DNA from: Minisyncoccota bacterium
Lineage (GTDB): Bacteria > Patescibacteriota > Microgenomatia > UBA1400 > PJMF01
Length of the DNA stretch: 64,000 nt
Direction of reading: 5' to 3'
Assembly (NCBI GenBank): GCA_018657765.1
Contig: JABHWM010000018.1
Coordinates: forward strand, 248,001-312,000
Positions 25,951-35,290 of the stretch are shown here, one piece after another. How positions within the stretch are numbered: position 1 is the stretch's first letter; each line of letters opens with the position of its first letter. The notes beneath the pieces were generated by a model, which saw nothing but the letters and a program-made list of their open reading frames with translations, was not told the DNA's origin and made no database searches. Position numbers and translations under genes: made by a program.

Positions 25951-26725
25951 TTTTCTTTTCAAGATTACACTTACAACTATCCAAAACCTGATTGTTTTTC
26001 CTCAGCCAAAAATATGTCAAAAATAATTCTATACACAAAATACTCCATTGATTTACCCCAAGACCAAAGTAAACACTACTCCTATCTATACGTAAAAAAT
26101 CAAGGAAAAATCTGATAATTCCATAGTACATCAGATACCATAAAAAAAACTTTCCAGAACCCAACTGCCAGCGTTTATTTTTCTCAAAAAATACAAGTAT
26201 TAACCAACCAATCATCACCATTAATCCTTCATATAAAAACAGTGGATGAAAATGTGAAAACTCTTCAAAACCAGCCAGCCTTTTTTCAAAAGGAATAAAT
26301 ATCTTCCATGGCAGATCTGTTGGCAAACCATATAACTCTTGGTTTATCGCATTAGCAACTCGCCCGATTGATTGTGCAACAGGTAATCCAAAAACAACAC
26401 TATCTAGAAACAAATTTTTTTTAATTAATTTTTTTGAGAAAAAAAGAAAAAGATATAGCCCAATAAATCCTCCAAAAATAGCTCCTAAAATACTTAGGCC
26501 ACCTTGCCAAACATAAAAAATATCTAATAAATTATCTCTATACAAATAAAAATCTGTCCAAACATGCCAAGATCTAGCACCGATAATCCCACCCACCAAA
26601 GTCCAAAAAAATCCTAAAGAAAAAAATCGTTCAGAAATACCAATCGATAGAGCTTTTTTTTCTGCCAATAAAAAACCAATCAAAGTTGCTAGTCCTACAA
26701 TAAAACCATACCAATGAAACTGCAT
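25943..26725 (-). CDS. lgt: Prolipoprotein diacylglyceryl transferase
   Basis: Lgt attaches diacylglycerol to the lipobox cysteine of prelipoproteins at the membrane. The 260-residue protein has about seven helices. GGIIGARSWHV (about 41-51), GGLSILGAIFGGFIG (about 75-89), the signature GRVANAINQELYG (about 122-134, family GRxxNFxNxELYG) and HPLFLYE (about 160-166, family HPxxLYE) are all present. Phe to Ala in the signature is a small deviation. It implies that this cell makes lipoproteins. Confidence 0.92.
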   Translation of the reverse strand: MQFHWYGFIVGLATLIGFLLAEKKALSIGISERFFSLGFFWTLVGGIIGARSWHVWTDFYLYRDNLLDIFYVWQGGLSILGAIFGGFIGLYLFLFFSKKLIKKNLFLDSVVFGLPVAQSIGRVANAINQELYGLPTDLPWKIFIPFEKRLAGFEEFSHFHPLFLYEGLMVMIGWLILVFFEKNKRWQLGSGKFFLWYLMYYGIIRFFLDFLRIDRSSVYFGLGVNQWSILCIELFLTYFWLRKNNQVLDSCKCNLEKKNV

Positions 26726-26752
26726 ATTTTTACCATAAATTTATTTACTTAT

Positions 26753-27391
26753 TTATAAAATAACAAAAAAATGAAGAAGTATAAAAAACAAGCTAGTTAT
26801 AACAAAAATTCCAGACATGTTTTGTTGAGTTGGAGCAATTCTAACTAAAGAAAAATATTTCTTAAAAAAGGTAGTAGGCATTTTTAGAGTTTGATACATT
26901 TCTGTAAGCAAAAACAAAAACATCCCACTAATCATCCCTACGGCCAAGAAACTACCAGAGGAAGTAAAAACAAATAAAGCAGTTGGAATTAAAGAAAGCA
27001 AATAAAGAGTTGAGTGCGTAACAATAAATTTAGACTGTTTTTTTTCGACTTTTTCAATCTCTTGAACAGCTGTAGCAAATTGGTAATCTTCTTCTGGCTC
27101 AGGTGCCAAAATATTTTCATCAATTAAGTTTTTAGTTAAATCAGAATCATCTTGATAAAATTTATATAAATATTCTTCATCTGCAATGATAAAAATAATT
27201 CCTAGTAAAACTCCAATCACTAGTTTTACAAAATCCCAGATATCTTTTGTAAAGAAAAAAACTATCAAAAGATACCCTGCAGCCACTATTAAGTGCCACA
27301 TGTATTTTTTTAATATTTCCATATTTATTTCTTTTTTATCTGAAAGATTAACTGATTTTTCTAAATTATTTTCTTTATTTACATCAATCAT
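26753..27391 (-). CDS. Unknown multi-helix membrane protein
   Basis: A 212-residue protein with a charged N-terminus and about six helices in two groups, separated by an acidic cytosolic loop (NILAPEPEEDYQFATAVQEIEKVEKKQ, about 90-120). No family is recognised. Its ATG overlaps the GH3 gene stop (ATGA), and GAGGAGA 7 bases before the start is a strong Shine-Dalgarno site inside the end of that gene. The 27-base gap to lgt suggests it belongs to the same operon. Confidence 0.65.
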   Translation of the reverse strand: MIDVNKENNLEKSVNLSDKKEINMEILKKYMWHLIVAAGYLLIVFFFTKDIWDFVKLVIGVLLGIIFIIADEEYLYKFYQDDSDLTKNLIDENILAPEPEEDYQFATAVQEIEKVEKKQSKFIVTHSTLYLLSLIPTALFVFTSSGSFLAVGMISGMFLFLLTEMYQTLKMPTTFFKKYFSLVRIAPTQQNMSGIFVITSLFFILLHFFVIL

Positions 27392-28569
27392 GATTTTATC
27401 TCCTCTGGAAATTTCAGATTTAATATTTTTTCTACACTAAAATCAACTTTTTCCTTAAAATCTTGATCTGCTTCATAAATACTTTCTAGAAAAACAACAA
27501 TTTCTTGTAAATCTTCATAAGCAACTTTCTCACCAAAAACAAGCACATCATTTCCAGCCATCACTGCTAACAATGCTGTTTCTGATAAACTTCTTTCTTC
27601 CCCATTCTCTTTAGTGGTAATGGCTGACTTCATTTCTAGAGCGTCTGTAAAAATAACAACTTGAGGAAAATGAATCGGAAATGGATCTAAACAAATAGAA
27701 CTCAAACTACATGGTAGACTTTCTGTTCTTCCTGTAATAACAGTGTGAGCAGACATCACCCCAATATTAGGAAATGATTTAAAAATACTTTCAAATGGAG
27801 CTGTATCTTGAGACTCAATATAAATCTCTTCCTGGTTAAAGTGTAAATCTTTGGTCACACTGCCTATACCAGGATAATGTTTTACTACAGATAAAATTCC
27901 CTGAGAACCAAAAGCTTGAATATAGTTTTTAGCAGAGGCTAAAGTCTCTGTTTGATCTTCGCAAGCTCTAGATCTCAAAAAAGAACCTGTCCTAGGAGAA
28001 TCTAATACTGGAGCAAAAACAATATTTACACCTACAGATCTTAATTCCCTTGCAGAATCTTCAAAAAGAGATAGTTTTTTTCCAGTAGATTCTTGACATA
28101 TCTCCTTCCAACTTGGTAAAGAAATAAATCCTTTTCCACTTAATCTTTGAACTGTTCCACCTTCATGATCTACTGCCACTAACGGGATGTATCCACCTCT
28201 AGAAACAGGCAAGCTTTTACTAAATCCTTTCATTGTTTCCATAGAAATTTTAGAACCAAAAACAGTAATAAAACCAGGGCTTGAATCAGAAATATTCTGT
28301 AATTCTCCTGCTATAGAAGATTCTTTTATGCTAGATAAAGAAACAGGTAAAGCAATAAGTTGCCAGATTTTTTCTTCTGGAGTTAATGTTTCTAGCTCTA
28401 GTTGTAAAGGAGTTTTTGTTGGTTCTAGAATTTCTTCTGCAATAGGTTCATCTTGAGTTCTTATTTTTTCTGCATAACGCAAAAATGGTCTTTGAAAAAA
28501 ATTATAACCACTAAGAATAACTAAAATAAAAAGGATAATAATAATGTTTCTTGTAGAAGAGTTATTCAT
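27388..28569 (-). CDS. Glycoside hydrolase family 3 protein (NagZ-like beta-N-acetylhexosaminidase)
   Basis: The 393-residue protein has an N-terminal helix (about 8-25), then a GH3 barrel: LVAVDHEGGTVQRLSGKGF (substrate-binding DHEGGxVxR), VKHYPGIGSVTKDLH (the KHFPG-x-G-x3-x-D-x-H catalytic loop), MSAHTVITG, and VIFTDALEM with the nucleophile Asp. It would release terminal N-acetylglucosamine, classically from muropeptides. Here it is membrane-anchored rather than cytosolic like NagZ, so it may trim wall or surface glycans. It overlaps its downstream neighbour by 4 bases and follows the 134-residue gene by 2. Confidence 0.85.
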   Translation of the reverse strand: MNNSSTRNIIIILFILVILSGYNFFQRPFLRYAEKIRTQDEPIAEEILEPTKTPLQLELETLTPEEKIWQLIALPVSLSSIKESSIAGELQNISDSSPGFITVFGSKISMETMKGFSKSLPVSRGGYIPLVAVDHEGGTVQRLSGKGFISLPSWKEICQESTGKKLSLFEDSARELRSVGVNIVFAPVLDSPRTGSFLRSRACEDQTETLASAKNYIQAFGSQGILSVVKHYPGIGSVTKDLHFNQEEIYIESQDTAPFESIFKSFPNIGVMSAHTVITGRTESLPCSLSSICLDPFPIHFPQVVIFTDALEMKSAITTKENGEERSLSETALLAVMAGNDVLVFGEKVAYEDLQEIVVFLESIYEADQDFKEKVDFSVEKILNLKFPEEIKS

Positions 28570-28571
28570 AT

Positions 28572-28976
28572 CTAAAAAAGTCCCTTCTCTATCCCTTTAT
28601 TTCCATTACTTTTACTAGTTTTTTTCTTTTTATTATCAACTTCACCTTGCTCTTTTTCTAGCTTTAACTGCTTCACTTTCCACATAAATAAGCGTGATTT
28701 ACTCCTAGCATTTGAATCACTTATAAAAGAAAGTGCTCTCTCTAGGATAGCTCTCTTTTCCAACTTTGCCATCCTCATATACAAACCAACTCGCTTTAAA
28801 TCATCCAATTCTATTGCCAAGCGATAACCAAAATCTTGAAATTCCTGAGTAATATAACCACCTTTATCTTTTAGTTTGAATTTATCAAATAAAGTCCCAG
28901 CTGCTTCAAAACCAACTTTTTTCTTGGTTTTTTTTCTTGTTTTAGGCTTGAACTGAGAGAAGAGATCATTTGACAT
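28572..28976 (-). CDS. Conserved-looking basic protein, unknown
   Basis: A 134-residue, Lys-rich protein without signal or membrane segment. The middle (about 35-110: GGYITQEFQDFGYRLAIELDDLKRVGLYMRMAKLEKRAILERALSFISDSNARSK) is helical and well structured in composition. Both tails are low-complexity basic. This shape suggests nucleic-acid binding, but no known domain is recognised. It is the first gene before the GH3 gene in transcription, separated by 2 bases. Confidence 0.6.
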   Translation of the reverse strand: MSNDLFSQFKPKTRKKTKKKVGFEAAGTLFDKFKLKDKGGYITQEFQDFGYRLAIELDDLKRVGLYMRMAKLEKRAILERALSFISDSNARSKSRLFMWKVKQLKLEKEQGEVDNKKKKTSKSNGNKGIEKGLF

Positions 28977-29035
28977 AGAAAATAATAAAATTTACTTACC
29001 TTTTTAGGGTATAAATCTATATCTATTCTAGCAGA

Positions 29036-30271
29036 TCAATCCTCATGTTTTTTATTAATCAAGAGACTTAATAAAACTCCAACTCCACCTACAACGAAAA
29101 GACCATCCCACTCCATAGAAGAGAAAAGGAAAATACTGGCAAAAATAGCCCAGAAAAGGAAAGAAGCAAAACTAATAATCATTTCTCTATAAGTAAAATA
29201 AGAAAAAGCTTCTCTCCCTTTACCTCTATTCATGAGAACTCTATCAAAAAATAACCAATGAAAATTACCAGTAATCTTATCTAGAGAATCAACAATCGCT
29301 ATAGACCAAAATCCAAGAACTTGAGAACGTAACACCCATAAAAAGGAAAGAACTCCTCCAGAAAGAAAAAATGGTTTTCTACGAGCTTTTGAATCAAGCT
29401 TCATACCAATAAAGAGACTCATTATCATCGAAACCAAAAAAGATAAACTGTAAATAATTCCTACTTTTTCTGTATTTCCCAATATCAAAAATATATATAA
29501 TGGCCAGATATAAATAGAGTTGTCATGAATAGCTTTCCCAAAAATAGACAATCCAAGCTTCCAGAATCTACCATCTCCAAGCCAAAAAGATAATTCTTTG
29601 ACAGATATAGAGTCTTTTTCATGAGGAAAATCAAGAAAATAAGAAATTAAAGAACCTACTGCTACGAATCCAACACCCACTGTAAAGAGTATTTCATAAC
29701 CAAAAAGATAAATAATAAAACCACTAAGTGCCGGAGCAATCAACCAAGTTAAATTCAAAAGAACTTGTAAAAACCCAAGATCTTTTCCCATTCTAGATCT
29801 ACGAGCACCTTTGGATAAAAGAGTATTAAAGCCCCCCCACATCAAAGATGTCGCAATACTATCTGCAGGGATAGCTAACCACAACCAATTAATATTTCCT
29901 CCTGCAAAACGTAAAGCAATCAGCTCTACAGCATATGATAAAAAAGACAACATAAAACTTGCAGAGAATCCATATTTTCTCATAAAGTTGCCGGCTGGAA
30001 TCAATGTGAGGAAAACAAAAGCCCTAGTTAAAGCAAAAAATAAAGAAAGAAGTACAACTCCACTTTGGAAAGATGTTAATCCAAAATTAGAAAAAAATCC
30101 TGTCTCTTGTCCGAGCTGAAACAAAAATACAGGTAAGAAAAATAAAGCAAATTTATTTGCCAATTCACGAACAACGCGAATCCCAAATAATAGTTTCATG
30201 TTTTTGGAACCATCTATAGAAATTCTAGGAAAATGAAAATGATGAGAATGATTAAAATTAATGTTAGGCAT
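29036..30271 (-). CDS. Major facilitator superfamily transporter
   Basis: The 411-residue protein has about twelve helices beginning near residue 35. Paired Gly-rich and basic loop segments (AGNFMRKYGFSASF between helices 2 and 3, SKGARRSRMGKDLGF in the helix 4/5 region) fit an MFS fold with a degenerate motif A. The N-terminal 25 residues are His-rich (NHSHHFHFPR), which is unusual and might bind metal. Substrate unknown. Confidence 0.72.
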   Translation of the reverse strand: MPNINFNHSHHFHFPRISIDGSKNMKLLFGIRVVRELANKFALFFLPVFLFQLGQETGFFSNFGLTSFQSGVVLLSLFFALTRAFVFLTLIPAGNFMRKYGFSASFMLSFLSYAVELIALRFAGGNINWLWLAIPADSIATSLMWGGFNTLLSKGARRSRMGKDLGFLQVLLNLTWLIAPALSGFIIYLFGYEILFTVGVGFVAVGSLISYFLDFPHEKDSISVKELSFWLGDGRFWKLGLSIFGKAIHDNSIYIWPLYIFLILGNTEKVGIIYSLSFLVSMIMSLFIGMKLDSKARRKPFFLSGGVLSFLWVLRSQVLGFWSIAIVDSLDKITGNFHWLFFDRVLMNRGKGREAFSYFTYREMIISFASFLFWAIFASIFLFSSMEWDGLFVVGGVGVLLSLLINKKHED

Positions 30272-30302
30272 GTTTTTGGCTTTTTAAAAAAAGAAGCTCA
30301 GG

Positions 30303-30818
30303 CTAGTGTAACAAGTCTTGGGCCACTTGCTCAATGACAACTTCTAAAGTTTTTTCTTCTTCTGGTCTAAAAGAAGAAAGCACATAATCAGATCCAGGAA
30401 TATTTCTATTACCATCCCGACCATCGATTCCTACTCGCAAATGAATAAAGTTTTTTGTTCCAAGATGCTGGTAAATAGAGGCTAAACCATTATGAACTTT
30501 GGGACCAACTCCTTTTTGATTTTTTTTAGCTCCCAAAATAACATCAAGATCATCATGAATAACTACTAGATCTTCTTCTGGATCTATTTGAAAATAATCA
30601 CAAACAGCTCTGACGGCTCTGCCAGATTCATTCATAAAAGTTTGTGGTTTTACCAAAATAAAATCTGTATTCTTTGCTGTTTTTGAAAGAAGTTTTGTAG
30701 AATCTTTAAAAGAAAGACCTAGTTTTTCAGCCAAAACATCAGCAACCCTAAAACCAACATTATGTCTTGTTTTTAAATACTTATCACCAATATTTCCTAG
30801 ACCAACTATAACTTTCAT
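30303..30818 (-). CDS. pth: Peptidyl-tRNA hydrolase
   Basis: Pth releases peptides from stalled peptidyl-tRNA. The 171-residue protein has GLGNIGDKYLKTRHNVGF (6-23) with the catalytic Asn9 and His19, and HDDLDV with the Asp of the active site. The family's GLGNPG reads GLGNIG here. It is shorter than the E. coli enzyme (194 residues), losing the end of the C-terminal region. A TGGTACAAT box lies 7 bases before the ATG, so the mRNA may have no leader. Confidence 0.95.
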   Translation of the reverse strand: MKVIVGLGNIGDKYLKTRHNVGFRVADVLAEKLGLSFKDSTKLLSKTAKNTDFILVKPQTFMNESGRAVRAVCDYFQIDPEEDLVVIHDDLDVILGAKKNQKGVGPKVHNGLASIYQHLGTKNFIHLRVGIDGRDGNRNIPGSDYVLSSFRPEEEKTLEVVIEQVAQDLLH

Positions 30819-30825
30819 GTGACCA

Positions 30826-30834
30826 ATTGTACCA
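30826..30834 (-). promoter_or_regulatory. Extended -10 box of pth, near-leaderless
   Basis: Read on the minus strand the sequence is TGGTACAAT, an extended -10 element. The hexamer ends 7 bases before the ATG at 30818, so transcription would start at or next to the start codon. No clear -35 is seen. Confidence 0.55.
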
Positions 30835-30903
30835 ACCTGCTTTACAATATACGAACATAAAAAAAATAATTATATAAATAAAATTTGTTTTCCATACCTA
30901 AAT

Positions 30904-31758
30904 ATGCCTAAAAACCCTTTTTTCTCCATAGTTATCCCTACTCTTAATGAAGAAAAATATCTTCCGATTCTATTGGAAGATCTATCTAATCAAACTTTTA
31001 CTGATTTTGAAATAATTCATGTTGATGGAGATTCAGAAGATCTTACTATTGAAAAAGCAAGTGAGTGGAAAAATAAAATATCTATAAAAACAGAAAAAAC
31101 AGAAGCTCGTAATGTCGCTTTTCAGAGAAATCTAGGAGGAGAAAAAGCAACAGGACAGTGGATTATTTTCATGGATGCAGATAACAAACTTCCAGAATAT
31201 TTTTTACAAGGAATTAAATATAGATTAGATGAAAGTATAGAAACAGATCTCTTTACCACTTGGATAAAAGTTGAAGAAAAAACAAGAAAATATCAAACAA
31301 TAGAAACAGCTATCAATTTTAACCAAGAGATATCTAAAATTATTGGAAAAGAGATTGCTTTTGGAGCTATGATTGGTGTCAAAAAAGAAATTTTTAATAA
31401 AATAAAGTTTGATGAAAAACATAAAGTAGGTGAAGATGGGTTTTTTGTTCACTCCGTGATAAAAGCCGGATATAATTTTAGTTTATTTAGAGATCCTACA
31501 TATTTTTACTCGATGAGAAGAGTTGAAAAAGAAGGAACTTTCAAAATGTTAATTATTGCTTCTCAAATAGCAATAAAATATCTACAAGGAAAAAAATTCA
31601 CCGAAAAAAACTATGGTTACACCATGAAAGGTGGAGAATACTATGATCAAATAACTACTTCTCCACTAAAAAATATTTTTTCTACAATAGAAGCTGCCTC
31701 TGAAAAACAACTTCAAAGAGTAAAACAAATCTTGAATAACTTCAAAAATATTACTTAA
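30904..31758 (+). CDS. Family 2 glycosyltransferase
   Basis: The 284-residue protein starts with FSIVIPTLNEEKYLPILLEDL, the GT2 nucleotide-sugar binding strand, followed by HVDGDSED (about 39-46) and the DxD-like MDADNKLP (about 91-98). No membrane helix follows, so it is a soluble or peripheral transferase. Donor and acceptor are unknown. It is divergent from pth, and its last 8 bases overlap the convergent second GT2 gene. Confidence 0.85.
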   Translation: MPKNPFFSIVIPTLNEEKYLPILLEDLSNQTFTDFEIIHVDGDSEDLTIEKASEWKNKISIKTEKTEARNVAFQRNLGGEKATGQWIIFMDADNKLPEYFLQGIKYRLDESIETDLFTTWIKVEEKTRKYQTIETAINFNQEISKIIGKEIAFGAMIGVKKEIFNKIKFDEKHKVGEDGFFVHSVIKAGYNFSLFRDPTYFYSMRRVEKEGTFKMLIIASQIAIKYLQGKKFTEKNYGYTMKGGEYYDQITTSPLKNIFSTIEAASEKQLQRVKQILNNFKNIT

Positions 31759-32452
31759 ATAATTTTTTAAAAAAACTATTGTGACTAAAAATCATCTTAA
31801 GATAACGATGGGGATAATCTAAATAAGAAAAGCTTATTTTTTTCCAACGTCTATCTGACACTTCAACTAAAAAATCTGGATCAAAAACAACTTTACCAAT
31901 ATTTTTATCTGTTAAATGGACCGATAAATCTGCATCTTCGTGTACCAAATTATCATCTTTACAGGTAAAATCTTTAACCTTTTCCCAGGCATCTTTTCTA
32001 ATTGCCATATTGGGACCATAGAGACAATCACTTCCCATAATTTTCTTAAAAGAGGAGTAATACATCTTTCCAGTAATTTTTAATATTCTTTCTAGTTTTT
32101 GATCTGCAAAGAAAGTTGCCCCTGAAAAAGCAACTAATTCTGAATCTAATTCAAAGCGTTTTTTTATTCCTTTAACCCAATTTCTAGGAACCAAAGTATC
32201 TGCATCTATTCGTCCAAGAATCTGATATTTAGCAGCGTCAAAGCCTTTGTTTCTAGCTGGGATAATTCCTTGTTTTTTTTCTGTCAATATTTTTACTGGA
32301 AATTTTTTTGCAAGAGAGATTGTTTTATCTGTAGAATTATTGTCAACAATAATTACTTCGTCTGGTAAAACTTCTTGATCAAAAAGATGTTCTAAACAAC
32401 TAGTTATATGATTTTCTTCATTAAAAACTGGAATAACTACAGATATCTTCAT
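31751..32452 (-). CDS. Family 2 glycosyltransferase
   Basis: The 233-residue protein has KISVVIPVFNEENHI at the N-terminus, IIVDNNSTDKT (33-43), and the DxD motif RIDADTLVP (about 82-90). The segment EDADLSVHL near 168 fits the acceptor-side ED of GT2 enzymes that use polyprenyl or sugar acceptors. It lacks a C-terminal membrane domain. It lies 6 bases after the alpha/beta hydrolase gene and probably shares its transcript. Confidence 0.87.
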   Translation of the reverse strand: MKISVVIPVFNEENHITSCLEHLFDQEVLPDEVIIVDNNSTDKTISLAKKFPVKILTEKKQGIIPARNKGFDAAKYQILGRIDADTLVPRNWVKGIKKRFELDSELVAFSGATFFADQKLERILKITGKMYYSSFKKIMGSDCLYGPNMAIRKDAWEKVKDFTCKDDNLVHEDADLSVHLTDKNIGKVVFDPDFLVEVSDRRWKKISFSYLDYPHRYLKMIFSHNSFFKKLFK

Positions 32453-32458
32453 TTATTT

Positions 32459-33292
32459 TTATACCTTTATAAAAGTTTTTATTTGTTTTGATAATTCATT
32501 GGGATTATTAAATGGAATTACATGACAATCATTTGGAAAAATAACCAAATTAGAATTTTCAATATTTTCATCTAGATGGTGTGCTTCTGATAGAGAAATT
32601 ACTTTATCTTTAGCCCCATGAATGATAAGTGTAGGAGTAGAAATATCATTAAGCAAATAATCATAATTTACTAAAAACATATGACTAAGAACTGCAAGAT
32701 ATGGTTGGAGTGTTGTGTAATATATATCAGAAATAATTCTCTTAATATTAAAATCACTTGTTCCAGAAAATTTTTCAAAAGATATTCTTTTAGTTTTTCC
32801 CAAATTTATTGGTAACTTAAAAAACATCTTTATTAAAAAACCAAAAAATCTAGAATATTTATAAAATATAGTATTAAAAAATGGCTTAGTACTAGTAGCA
32901 ACAAGAATAACTTTTTTGGGCTTTATTTTTAGTTGTTGAACTACTTTCAAAATAATTGTCCCACCTAGACAATGACCAACTAAAATAAAGTTTTTTATGG
33001 GGTGAGTTTCTAAAAATAACAAAATATCTTTAACAAAAAAATCAATATTATAATCAGAAATATTCTTTGGACAATCTGATAAACCATGAGCTCTCAAGTC
33101 AAAAGTAAGCGTACGATAACCCTTATTTTGAAAAAATAAAACTTGTTTATCCCAAGCTCTCAAATTTCCACCAAAACCATGAATAAAAACAATAGTTTCC
33201 TTTTTATTTTTTTCTCCACCAAGTTCATAGAAAATTTTTGTTCCATCAAATGAAATAAAAAAACTATCATTTTGGGGTTGTTGTTTTTCCAT
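32459..33292 (-). CDS. Alpha/beta hydrolase with Cys in the nucleophile elbow
   Basis: The 277-residue protein has an alpha/beta hydrolase fold: oxyanion-hole IHGFGGN (37-43), FDLRAHGLS (64-72), nucleophile elbow GHCLGG (106-111), acid HGAKD near 224 and base CHVIPF near 256. The elbow nucleophile is Cys108 where most relatives have Ser. Cysteine occurs naturally in some members such as dienelactone hydrolase. Esterase, lipase or peroxidase-type activity cannot be told apart. The start overlaps or abuts the ligase gene stop (2-base gap). Confidence 0.8.
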   Translation of the reverse strand: MEKQQPQNDSFFISFDGTKIFYELGGEKNKKETIVFIHGFGGNLRAWDKQVLFFQNKGYRTLTFDLRAHGLSDCPKNISDYNIDFFVKDILLFLETHPIKNFILVGHCLGGTIILKVVQQLKIKPKKVILVATSTKPFFNTIFYKYSRFFGFLIKMFFKLPINLGKTKRISFEKFSGTSDFNIKRIISDIYYTTLQPYLAVLSHMFLVNYDYLLNDISTPTLIIHGAKDKVISLSEAHHLDENIENSNLVIFPNDCHVIPFNNPNELSKQIKTFIKV

Positions 33293-33294
33293 GA

Positions 33295-35157
33295 TTACTT
33301 CAAATGACTAATACTAGATAATTCCTCGACAGTTGTAGCTTGATCTACCTTTTTATCATCCCTAAAACGAACCAAACGAGGAAAACGCAAAGCTTTCCCT
33401 AAATTTTCTTTAGTTTTGCCAGCAGCATGAACCTGAGACTTGGTAATCTCATCCGCTGCAATCTCTACAACCAATCCTGGTTCTACCCAAACATCTGGAT
33501 ATAGATTTTTGTGAACTATATATTCTGAAGGCTTTATATCAGCTATTGATTTTCCAGAACTATTTTCTACTACCAAATTATCTGTTCTTTTTCTAAATTC
33601 TCTAAATTGATCATCTGTAAGACCTGTACCAACCTTTGCTACAGTCTCTATTTTTTTGGTTTTTTCATTAATAACTCCTGCCAAAAACGCTCCCAAACCA
33701 AAAGCTGCCCTCTTTCCTCTTCCTCTGTAATACCCCATTACCACACAATCCAAAGTATCATTTAACTTTCCCTGCTGACCCTCTACTTCCTTGATTTTTA
33801 CCCATCTCCAGCCTTTACGACCACTCTTATAAAGAGAGTCGTGCTTCTTCATTACAGCCCCTTCCAAACCTAGAGCTAATTGTTCTTCATGGAACTCTCT
33901 TAGTTGTGTGGCATCAGTTGTGACGATAAAAGGTGTTGGAATAAAAATAGTTGCTTTTTTTGTTAGTTTGGCCAATGTTTTCTTTCGTTCTTCCAGTGGA
34001 ACATTCAATAAAGATTCTTCATTTATAGATAAAACATCAAATACATAAAAATGCACTGGTATCTCTGCAGCTTTTTCACTAACACCATGTTTTCTTCTTC
34101 TAGTAGATGTTTCCTGAAAAGGAAGAATTTCACCAGTCTCTTTACTAATACCCACTACTTCCCCATCTAGAATACAACTCTCACAATCTAGCTCTACCAA
34201 AGCTTCTAACAACTCTGGAAACATATGAGAAGTCTCTTCTAGATTTCTAGTAAAAGATCTGACTGAATTTGTCTTTTTATCTACATGAATCTGTACCCGC
34301 AACCCATCATACTTGGGCTCTGCAATCACCTTATCCATTTTTTCAATAATTTCCTGAGCTGAGTTAAGTCTTTGACATAAAGCAGGAACCACAGGAATTC
34401 CAGATGTAGTTTGGTATTTTTCTATCAAAAACTCATTACTCTCTGAATCCTTCAAATACATCTGTGCCAAAATACCCAAGTCTGCTTTTCTTTGAAAAAG
34501 TTCCTCTAGAATTTTTGAGTCTTCTTTGGATCCTATTTTTGCCCAGGATAAAGCATCCAATATGGTCATTGTAGAAAACCCTAACCGGAGTTTACCAACA
34601 ACTATTCTGCTCACAAAACGAATAGAAACAGGATCTAGAGTTTGTAGAAGTCTGAGCAACTGATTAGTTTTTCTTTCTTGAGATCCAGATCCAGAGTCTT
34701 GGGCTATCTTTTTGAGATCTTCATAGACATCTAGAATTTCTCTATTTTCAGTTTTTGAATTTGTAGATTTTTTTTCTTTTGCTTCATAGATCTTTGTAAA
34801 AACTTCTTGAGCAACCTCTCCTACATCACCCATTTTTTTATACATCTCATTAACTTTTTTTTCATATAAATCATCAGTAGTTTCATCAAATAAATTGGAA
34901 ATAGGTAATCCTTCTCCATAGATATCTGGATTCTGTGCCATTTCCTGCACTAGAACACGCAAGACCATTTTTGCCGAAAGTTGAAACTCAAGAGATTTAT
35001 ATTCTGGAACAAGCCTTCCTAATGATAAATAAATAGCAAAAGGGATTTCTTCTTTATTCAAAAGAGAAAAAAGTTCTGATAGTTGTGAGGTCATTCCCAA
35101 ACGAGAAGGTGTTTGTTCTGTTTTGAGTAAGTATTGTGAGAATTTTGAAAAAAGCAT
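33295..35157 (-). CDS. ATP-dependent DNA ligase, archaeal/eukaryotic type
   Basis: The 620-residue protein seals DNA nicks using ATP. The adenylation motif EPKYDGLRVQ (280-289) has the nucleophile Lys282. Later motifs include LDGEVVG, FYVFDVL, LEGAVMKKHDSLY and WVKIKE, and the N-terminal DNA-binding domain includes VVGKLRLGFSTMTILDAL (187-202). The length and domain order (DBD, adenylation, OB-fold) are those of archaeal-type replicative ligases rather than short phage or LigD enzymes. Most bacteria rely on NAD-dependent LigA, which is not in this window. Confidence 0.93.
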   Translation of the reverse strand: MLFSKFSQYLLKTEQTPSRLGMTSQLSELFSLLNKEEIPFAIYLSLGRLVPEYKSLEFQLSAKMVLRVLVQEMAQNPDIYGEGLPISNLFDETTDDLYEKKVNEMYKKMGDVGEVAQEVFTKIYEAKEKKSTNSKTENREILDVYEDLKKIAQDSGSGSQERKTNQLLRLLQTLDPVSIRFVSRIVVGKLRLGFSTMTILDALSWAKIGSKEDSKILEELFQRKADLGILAQMYLKDSESNEFLIEKYQTTSGIPVVPALCQRLNSAQEIIEKMDKVIAEPKYDGLRVQIHVDKKTNSVRSFTRNLEETSHMFPELLEALVELDCESCILDGEVVGISKETGEILPFQETSTRRRKHGVSEKAAEIPVHFYVFDVLSINEESLLNVPLEERKKTLAKLTKKATIFIPTPFIVTTDATQLREFHEEQLALGLEGAVMKKHDSLYKSGRKGWRWVKIKEVEGQQGKLNDTLDCVVMGYYRGRGKRAAFGLGAFLAGVINEKTKKIETVAKVGTGLTDDQFREFRKRTDNLVVENSSGKSIADIKPSEYIVHKNLYPDVWVEPGLVVEIAADEITKSQVHAAGKTKENLGKALRFPRLVRFRDDKKVDQATTVEELSSISHLK

Positions 35158-35242
35158 ATGTAAGTAGTTTCAGATTCTACTAGATTTGTGGTGGAGAGTC
35201 AGGGAGAGAAAAATAAAAAAATATTAAGCCTATATTGTTTTA

Positions 35243-35251
35243 TGATATAAT
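35243..35251 (+). promoter_or_regulatory. Extended -10 box for the small-gene cluster
   Basis: TGATATAAT is an exact extended -10 element 39 bases before the ATG at 35291. The upstream -35 region is poor (TTAAGC at 16-base spacing). It would drive the four small genes that follow. Confidence 0.5.
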
Positions 35252-35290
35252 ATTTACTTCTTATTTTTAATAAAAGAGAGAAAAATAAAA

